A stretch of 64,000 bases of DNA, from assembly GCA_003290165.1 (NCBI GenBank), contig QNQO01000224.1, positions 1,054,001 through 1,118,000 of the forward strand, given 5' to 3'. Positions 58,462-64,000 of the stretch are shown here, piece after piece (position 1 is the first letter of the stretch; each line of letters opens with the position of its first letter). A model generated the notes under the pieces. The model was not told the origin of the DNA. It ran no database searches and saw only the letters and a program-made list of their open reading frames with translations. This DNA is from Berberis thunbergii (taxonomy: Eukaryota; Streptophyta; Magnoliopsida; Ranunculales; Berberidaceae). The position numbers and the translations under genes were made by a program.

Positions 58462-58731
58462 ATATCATCATGCCACGTGTACAACGTAGATTGCGAGGCA
58501 GTTTAGTATCGGTTACTCCCTCCAATTAATGGGCTGCGTGCAGTACCATTAATTCGATGAATGTGGACTCACGCAGTTGCAATTGGAACTGTCGCCTCCT
58601 TATTTCCCGTACGACATTTAATGTTGACGCAACTGTTGGTTGACTTTGTTTCATGAATCGCCGCGCCTATATATAGGTTGGTATTCACCATTTCAAGCAT
58701 TGCCATGAATGTTGTAGGGCATGTCCTTCAA
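58462..58731 (+). promoter_or_regulatory. Promoter-like module upstream of antisense frame 2, second element
   Basis: GATATCATCATGCCACGTGT and GGCAGTTTAGTATCGGTTAC align with the LTR-end/polypurine region of the same element (54388-54450) and with 40650-40700 of the first element. The TATA-like CTATATATA is at 58667-58675, 57 bp before an ATG at 58732. Confidence 0.5.
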
Positions 58732-58980
58732 ATGCATTTCTCCAGAGAATAGGCTTTGGGTTCTCCAAAGGCTAAAGGAAGATCTTCGTTGTTGGAGTCT
58801 TCAAATGTTCTGACATTTGTAGCAATGAGTATATACAAGACCTGCTATTATACGATGTTGCCTGGTTTGGGTGTGCATTCAGTTGGTTCCACGGGACCTT
58901 GTAATTTCTTATCACATTGTGTAGAAGAAATACAGAATCTCCCTCAGAAGACAAGTTTTGGGGGAGATACCCGCAGCTAG
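58732..58980 (+). pseudogene. Antisense frame 2, second element, with one stop
   Basis: It reads MHFSRE, TAG, then ALGSPKAKGRSSLLESSNVL and so on to CNFLSHC and further. The part after the stop aligns codon for codon with the first element (40906-41130) with no gap. Conserved residues cluster at the start and near NVLTF. It runs about 20 codons longer than the first copy before its stop. Confidence 0.4.
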
Positions 58981-59039
58981 TTTTGGGGTGGTTGTTCCTA
59001 CTGTATCTACTGGGCTTCACTCGTAATGTCGTAGTGGGA

Positions 59040-59380
59040 ATGCAGATTAGCGAAGCAAGGCTCTGATGGACGTGACATGTGGTCCTGGGGTGCTAACTTT
59101 GCATCACCCCATGCATTCCTTGTTTGAGAGACATCCTCATTTGTTTTCTTCTGCCCTCCCTTTGGAATCCTCCCCAAGCCAGATTGGCAAAGCAAGGTGT
59201 CTGCAGTCTACTTCGAGTGTTTCGCTGCCACTTTCAAATCATCCTTGCGAGGCAGATTGGTGGAGCAAAGAATCAAGCCACATATCTACAACATGTAGCC
59301 TACTTTGGGTACTTTTGCTTTCACTTCCGGATCCTCTTCTGGAGGCAGATTGACTAAGCGAAGTCTTGACGTGTGTTTCA
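59040..59380. repeat. Four imperfect CAGATT-GCGAAGCAAGG repeats
   Basis: Related words occur at about 59043, 59176, 59251 and 59345 (CAGATTAGCGAAGCAAGG, CAGATTGGCAAAGCAAGG, CAGATTGGTGGAGCAAAG, CAGATTGACTAAGCGAAG), spaced 75-133 bp. They lie in the presumed 3' part of antisense unit 2. No counterpart of this order is seen in the first element. Confidence 0.55.
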
Positions 59381-59550
59381 GTGGATCCATACTCACGCTG
59401 GACTTAGATACTTGCAGTGTGTAGACTTTTGTACTAGTCAGTCGGGCAAGCTTTGTAACAACTTCTTAGTAATCAATAAAGTTTGTTTTCTCTAATTTGT
59501 GTTTTGTTCCTTGAATGAATCTGTATCATATAGCCTTGTGCGAACAAATT

Positions 59551-59855
59551 TTCTAAACTAAAAAACTAAAGAAATCAAAACAATAAGATAGTTTGAATAT
59601 GAGCAGGGACTAAGCTAATTTGGCCCTGAAGGAGATGTGCATGGTCATGGCTCAAACTGTGTAGCTTCCTTGGCAAAGTGTCACATTTCTCCAATGCTAG
59701 CAAAGTTACTGAAAATTGAACTTCGTGCGGGCGGGCGGGCAGTTCCTCACTGGTTGCTAGCTTTTGGAGTAGGAACATGTTTATTGAAGTGTTGTTACTT
59801 AGCTTTGGATTGGACTGGATGGTGTGTCCAATGTTGAATTCTGGTTTGTTGCATA
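59551..59855. other. Spacer between the second Tat-like element and the CACTA-like end
   Basis: A GCGGGCGGGCGGGC run lies near 59728. No gene was recognised. Confidence 0.4.
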
Positions 59856-60165
59856 CACTACAACACAAATGCTTTTTAATAGCATTTTTCAATAGCGTTT
59901 TTCACAATTACGCTATGAAAAATCACTTTGTACTGAACTTTAAAATTGACAATAGCGTTTTTTACACTTTTGCAATGAAAAACGCTATAAAATATTTGGC
60001 GGGATTTTAAAAGGCAAGAGCGCTCACCCAAAAAATATTTGACCTGCACGATTCTTCTTCTCTCCCCCAAACCTAAAATTGCACCAATCCTTCTCCTCTC
60101 TCCCTTTGTTACGATTCTCCTTCTCCCTGTGGTCGCTCAAATCTTTGGTTTTCCGTACAAGAATG

Positions 60166-60245
60166 GAAGAGTTTAACCAAGGAAGATATCGATTTTGAGA
60201 GAGTTTAACATCGAAAGAGATCGATTTTGAGAGAGTCTTAGACCA
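60166..60245 (+). repeat. Direct repeat in the presumed leader of the captured kinase
   Basis: The words AGAGTTTAACCAAGGAAGATA and GATCGATTTTGAGAGAGT give two imperfect copies of about 37 bp. Confidence 0.6.
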
Positions 60246-60291
60246 AATCGTTTACTCATCTTCAACTTCAAGTGTTTGGGACGAGTTCTTT

Positions 60292-60754
60292 GTGATCAAA
60301 ACTTCAATCTTCCGTTTACCATTGTGGGCAGTAATTAGGGTTTGTGTGGGAGCGTTTATAGTGCTGGTTTTGTTCACACTCTTCTTTTGCATCACATCTC
60401 TATGCAAAAGGTCCTCTTTGAATGAATCGATGAGCTCGAAGAAGAAGAGGGTGTCGGTGAGAGACCCATCACCAAATGTGTCGAAAAACATCCAAGAAAT
60501 TTCTTCAGCTCATCATCAGCAGAAGCAGCAGCAGCAAAGGCCAGATGCTGAAACTTTAAAAGACTTTAAATTTGTGACCTTTCTCCTTTTTGTTTGATCT
60601 AAACTTAAAATTATGTTTGTAGGTGAAATTGGTTGATTGGTTGAAGACAATGGTTGGAAATAGGAAAGCTGAGGAAGTAGTGGATCCTAAGTTACCGAAG
60701 ATGCCAACTTCGAAGGCTCTTAAATGGATTCTTTTGGTTGCTCTTCACTCTTGA
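60292..60754 (+). pseudogene. Captured receptor-like kinase pieces: membrane segment and kinase C-lobe tail
   Basis: The first piece (60292-60560) encodes TSIFRLPLWAVIRVCVGAFI, VLVLFTLFFCITSLCKR and later SPNVSKNIQEI. This resembles the short N-terminus and single membrane span of plant kinases with little extracellular domain (At1g01540-like group, as recalled). After an acceptor at 60621-60622 comes [20 protein letters not shown] and [20 protein letters not shown] then a stop (60623-60754). This matches the end of the same kinases' catalytic domain. The core with the ATP-binding Lys and HRD/DFG motifs is missing, so it cannot phosphorylate. It is a captured, internally deleted copy. Confidence 0.8.
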
Positions 60755-61881
60755 AACCGAAATCACCGCACCATTCTGTGACGATTGAACCCCTCTCTCT
60801 CGTATTCAACTCTCATGTTCATTCAAGGTAACTCAACTTACAATTCTTGATTGATTTTTCTTCACTTTTCAGTTTGTTTTGCTGAATTTGTGTTTTGGAT
60901 CTCTGAACATTTTTCTTTTGTTTGTTTGATTGAATTTGTATCACCTTTTGCAGTTAAGGAATGGTAGATTTAGAGCTTTGAAGGATTACATTTGTTGGTA
61001 AGTCTCAGATATGGCATGCCTCGCCTTCATTTTGCTCGGTTTCGGTGTTCTAGGGTTCTTAGTTCTTGAATTTTTCGGAATTAGTTTTGATTTTACTTCA
61101 GTTTGTTTGGTTATTAGAGTTCATGATCTTTTGATAGATTAGTTGTTTTTTGTCCTGCATTTCACACTAGTTTGTTCTGAGATTTTGTTGCTTTGAGTTC
61201 AGATCAGAATTTGAGGTGAATTTTTTTGATAATTAGGAGTGTTTTACTTGATGTTGCGAATAGGCAAACACCACCAACCTCTCAAAGGTGTGTAGTATGA
61301 ACTTAGAAAAAAAAAAGTATTATGTTCTCATTATACGGTGATCAGTCTCTTTTGTGTATCATAGTTATTGGAGTTGACACACCCAAATGGAAATTTATCA
61401 TATTATATACTGTACTTTTTTTAAGAAGAATCTAAGTGGAAATATTCCATTTCTTTCATATTTTGGCAAAATCACTATACCGTGCAAAAGTCCTATCTAC
61501 AGTTTCAATTAATATTTTGGCAATACTCGCTATACTGTGCAACAATCCATATCTCTGGTTCAAAGCATTTCTGGAAATGTATGGATATGTTGTATTTAAA
61601 AACATTGTTAATCTTATACTACTTTGTTGATTTCTCTAAACCTTTATGAGCATCACTGCTTTAAGAAATTCCAGTAGTTATCACTTATAAAATCCCTATG
61701 AGGAGCTTAACATATCTTTCTTAGTACTATAAGATAAATTTGTATGAAACTTTGTAACTGGGTGATGTTGATAATCTTTCAAGAAAACCTTAAAAGGTGA
61801 GTTTCACATGGAAAACACTCTCATAGGCTTCGAATAAATAATCATTTTGATGCCTTTTGACAATTAAATATTCACTTTCAG
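60755..61881. other. Intron-like DNA between captured fragments
   Basis: TTCAAGGTAACT at 60825-60836 and TTTTGCAG at about 60954 look like splice borders of a small leader exon. No protein motif is seen. Confidence 0.35.
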
Positions 61882-62094
61882 GATGGAGAAGCATATGCTT
61901 ACCTGCTTAATGTTCTAGCACCATAACATTGTAGCCTAGCTACTTTAGATACTAAGGATCCCACTCAAAGGGCAGAACTGATACTTCAGCATGCAAAAAG
62001 AATGAGCTGCAAAAGATACATATCTACAAAAGATATCATTGAGGGGTCATCAAATTTGAATCTTGCATTTTCTTGCTCACATATTCCGTCATAG
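61882..62094 (+). pseudogene. Captured fimbrin (plastin) exon, damaged
   Basis: After an acceptor (TTCACTTTCAG) the exon reads DGEAYAYLLNVLAP, a stop, H, then [40 protein letters not shown] and F, with a donor GTAAGG at 62095. This is the part of fimbrin's calponin-homology core ending FVAQIF.HRN. One extra T shifts the frame near the end, and one G-to-T-type change gives the stop. Fimbrin bundles actin filaments. Only one exon is present. Confidence 0.8.
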
Positions 62095-62218
62095 GTAAGG
62101 ATATGCATGCTTTCATTTTTCTCCGGGCACTGCAGATGTAGAAGTTATGTCTTCTATATGTCTAACTGTTATATTTACATTTTATTTAGCGTCTAATTGT
62201 TAATTGTTGATTTTGTTA

Positions 62219-62340
62219 GGAGCGTATGGTTCAACTACAAGATGTACAAAAAAAAGAGCAGGTCACTTCTGAAGCAACTGAGAGGTAAATTGAACTTGAA
62301 GCTCAATTTGTTAAAGCAAGAATCATCATCCAGTGGCAGG
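62219..62340 (+). pseudogene. Unidentified coiled-coil-like exon
   Basis: An acceptor TTTTGTTAG and donor at CAGTGGCAG|GTATTG bound an exon with ERMVQLQDVQKKEQVTSEAT, ER, a stop, then IELEAQFVKARIIIQWQ. The charged, heptad-like composition suggests a coiled coil. It is a third captured fragment of unknown origin, or part of the same gene as its neighbours. Confidence 0.4.
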
Positions 62341-63118
62341 TATTGAAAATTAACTTCAATATTATTTGTAAATTTTAAAGATAATGAAATCAAGTTGAGA
62401 AAAGGGATTTCAACAGTGCCTTTATTAACATATCACCTTCTACCAAGTATGTGTTAAGTATTAGTGTTGCTTCATGATCTAACGGTCTAAATTTGAACTC
62501 CTTTGATTAATAGAAAGTGTTATAAACATTTAGGCTTCTATCTTCTTGTCTTTCCAAATTTACATGTTTTGACATCTAAGGTAATCATACAACAACATTT
62601 CTTTCAAGAAAGTCCAGACTGTTATTTCACATTTTAATTTTGCGATTGATTGTAGATATCCAAAATGGAATCATCTAATTTGAATGATTGCTCATGTATT
62701 CATTTACCAATTATTGTTTAAAATAACTATTTGGACGTGCTTATAATCCAAATTTCCACTGGAAAGTTATATAACAATTCAGATTTTTGAAGAACATAAT
62801 ATTTTTTGCATTTTCATTGGTAACAAGACTGAGACAGAATGCTTACAAAGATTAAGCGATTTGCAACATCATGTTTGTCATGTTTGGTTTGTAGCACATC
62901 CTAGGCAGGTAAGATGGGATAACTTAAGATTCTTTGATTCCTTCATTTCACCCTTCTGGTGTTCTTTATCCTATCAATTTCAACTAATGGCTGATGCACC
63001 AATGGGATGGTAAATCTCCTAATATGTAAGATAATAAGTGGAAGTGCACATTTCATCATTAAATGTAACAATGGGATCTATTTGGTAAGACTTAGAATTT
63101 GAATTTGTTTTTGTAGGT
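62341..63118. other. Non-coding interior of the CACTA-like element
   Basis: AT-rich, with no clear motifs. Confidence 0.4.
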
Positions 63119-63743
63119 TGCCTTTTCAGTCTATTTGGCCTTTTAGTTTAGTTTGATGGGTTTTGGATTTTCAGTCTAGGCATGTTTGATGATGAATGTC
63201 GATGGTAATTTGGATTCAGCATGTGTAATTTCATTAAAATGGACTGTAATCATCGGTTTTAAATGTGTTTTGAACTGAAATGCTTTGGAATTTGTTTTCA
63301 ATTGTGGTAATTGGAGTTCTTTTTTTATATTGAGTGGTTGAGGGATTGAATTTGCCGAAAATTCATATTTGCATAAGTTTTCATCTTTTGTTGTTCGTCA
63401 AGTTCCTAAGTGGGTTATTACTCTTTACTTTAGTCATGTGGAATTTTTTATTGTGGTGGTACCAAATTTCAGTGAGAATTCAGTGACAAATTTCTGAATT
63501 CAATGCATTGATATTGGAACTCGAGTTCGTGTATCATGGCTTGTTTGGTTTTCAGCCTCGACGACTTCTTTTGGTCAAGATTGGTGTGGAAATGAATGTT
63601 TCTATGTTTGCCTTTCTCAATCATGTGATGAGAGGCTTTAAGAATTGCGGAGAAAGGTGGGCTTTTCAGTTTGGTTTCGATGGGGTTTGGATTTGTTTTA
63701 GTCTAGGCATGTTTGATGATGAATATAGATGGTAATTTGAATC
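63119..63743. repeat. Direct repeat of about 90 bp, copies 540 bp apart
   Basis: Copies at about 63119-63216 and 63659-63743 share GTCTAGGCATGTTTGATGAT, GATGGTAATTTG and a leading GGGTTTTGGATTT. The second copy lies in an open frame (63508-63735) with no known motif. Confidence 0.75.
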
Positions 63744-64000
63744 ATGGAATTTGCATGAATACTAAAGTTTTGGGAAACTAATTGTAAATCAAATTTTGTT
63801 TCAGATCTTTGGCTAGCTTAGAATAATAGGGTTTATGACCTTGTATATGTTGCAGTATAAGCCTTTCACATTTATGTGTCCATGGCATTGTCTTAAGGGT
63901 ATGGTACACCTTGTCTGCATTGTAGATCCTGTTCAACTTTGGTAGATACTGATGATGTTACCAAGATATTATGTGTTAGAGTGAGCATGTTTTGGTGAAA

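Larger units (their letters stand above)
54335..59550 (-). mobile_element. Second, truncated Tat-like element with both antisense genes
   Basis: It begins with an LTR remnant of about 105 bp (from TGTAGTCAGTATTGGG to GTGTATCATCA at 54441) and the same polypurine tract as the first element. It then carries antisense gene 1 (54739-57288), a tandem array (57683-58110), the promoter-like module and antisense frame 2 (58732-58980), and the same polyadenylation-like end (59471-59490). No gag, protease, primer-binding site or right LTR follows. The copy ends near 59550. Protein-level similarity to the first element is clear but many substitutions separate them. Confidence 0.8.
59856..64000 (+). mobile_element. 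CACTA-like transposon end with captured host gene fragments
   Basis: The sequence begins CACTACAACACAAATGC, matching the CACTA-superfamily terminus. It continues with subterminal repeats of the motif AATAGCGTTTTTCA in both orientations (TGAAAAACGCTAT) at about 59886-59985, as expected for transposase binding near CACTA ends. Downstream are pieces of at least two host genes. The other end lies outside the window, so the class is inferred from one terminus only. No transposase is seen. Confidence 0.6.

Overview
The window is nuclear DNA of a flowering plant, most likely a eudicot. Spliced genes with GT-AG introns, AT-rich non-coding DNA and plant-specific families (an R2R3-MYB, a plant-type mitochondrial ATP synthase subunit, a 12-oxophytodienoate reductase-like fragment) all point that way. 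Most of the 64 kb is transposable elements in layers of decay. Only two genes look complete and intact: a six-exon gene for the oligomycin-sensitivity-conferring subunit of mitochondrial ATP synthase (23192-32373, + strand) and a two-exon R2R3-MYB of the MYB46/MYB83 secondary-wall class (47875-49884, + strand).

Layout. 267-6846 is a decayed LTR retrotransposon on the + strand whose right LTR abuts a truncated gypsy gag on the - strand (6847-8160). 8950-12740 is a broken LINE on the - strand (endonuclease, reverse transcriptase with YADD, RNase H). 14558-15106 is a lone glycine-rich C-terminal exon of an hnRNP-like RNA-binding protein without its RRM exons. 16755-18724 (- strand) is a chimera joining exons of an OPR-like Old Yellow Enzyme to the last exons of a NOP2-like rRNA methyltransferase. 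21041-21850 is a hAT-like non-autonomous element. The ATP synthase gene follows, with a 4.4-kb second intron filled with repeats. Downstream lie a Tourist-like MITE (32909-33233) and an ORF1-only LINE copy with a perfect 14-bp target-site duplication (33571-35127).

35547-44887 is a 9.3-kb Tat-like Ty3-gypsy element on the - strand. It has two LTRs, PBS, gag and an aspartic protease, but no recognisable pol. It interrupts one copy of a tandem genomic duplication whose other copy still shows the empty site. It also carries two reading frames on the antisense (+) strand. A second, older relative (about 54335-59550) carries both antisense frames too. The first antisense gene has an intron at the same place in both copies, and both antisense units share a promoter-like upstream module. 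This antisense cargo is the least explained system here.

The MYB gene (47875-49884) is preceded by about 2 kb of non-coding DNA containing a 131-nt imperfect hairpin. A LINE 3' remnant (51385-52680) sits inside a small flanking duplication. From 59856 to the window end lies a CACTA-like transposon end that has picked up host gene pieces: a receptor-like kinase (membrane segment and kinase tail) and a fimbrin exon with a stop and a frameshift.

The host genes share no pathway. The window is a gene-poor, transposon-dominated segment in which several elements appear to have duplicated and joined host exons. All calls rest on reading the sequence and on recalled family signatures; no database search was run.
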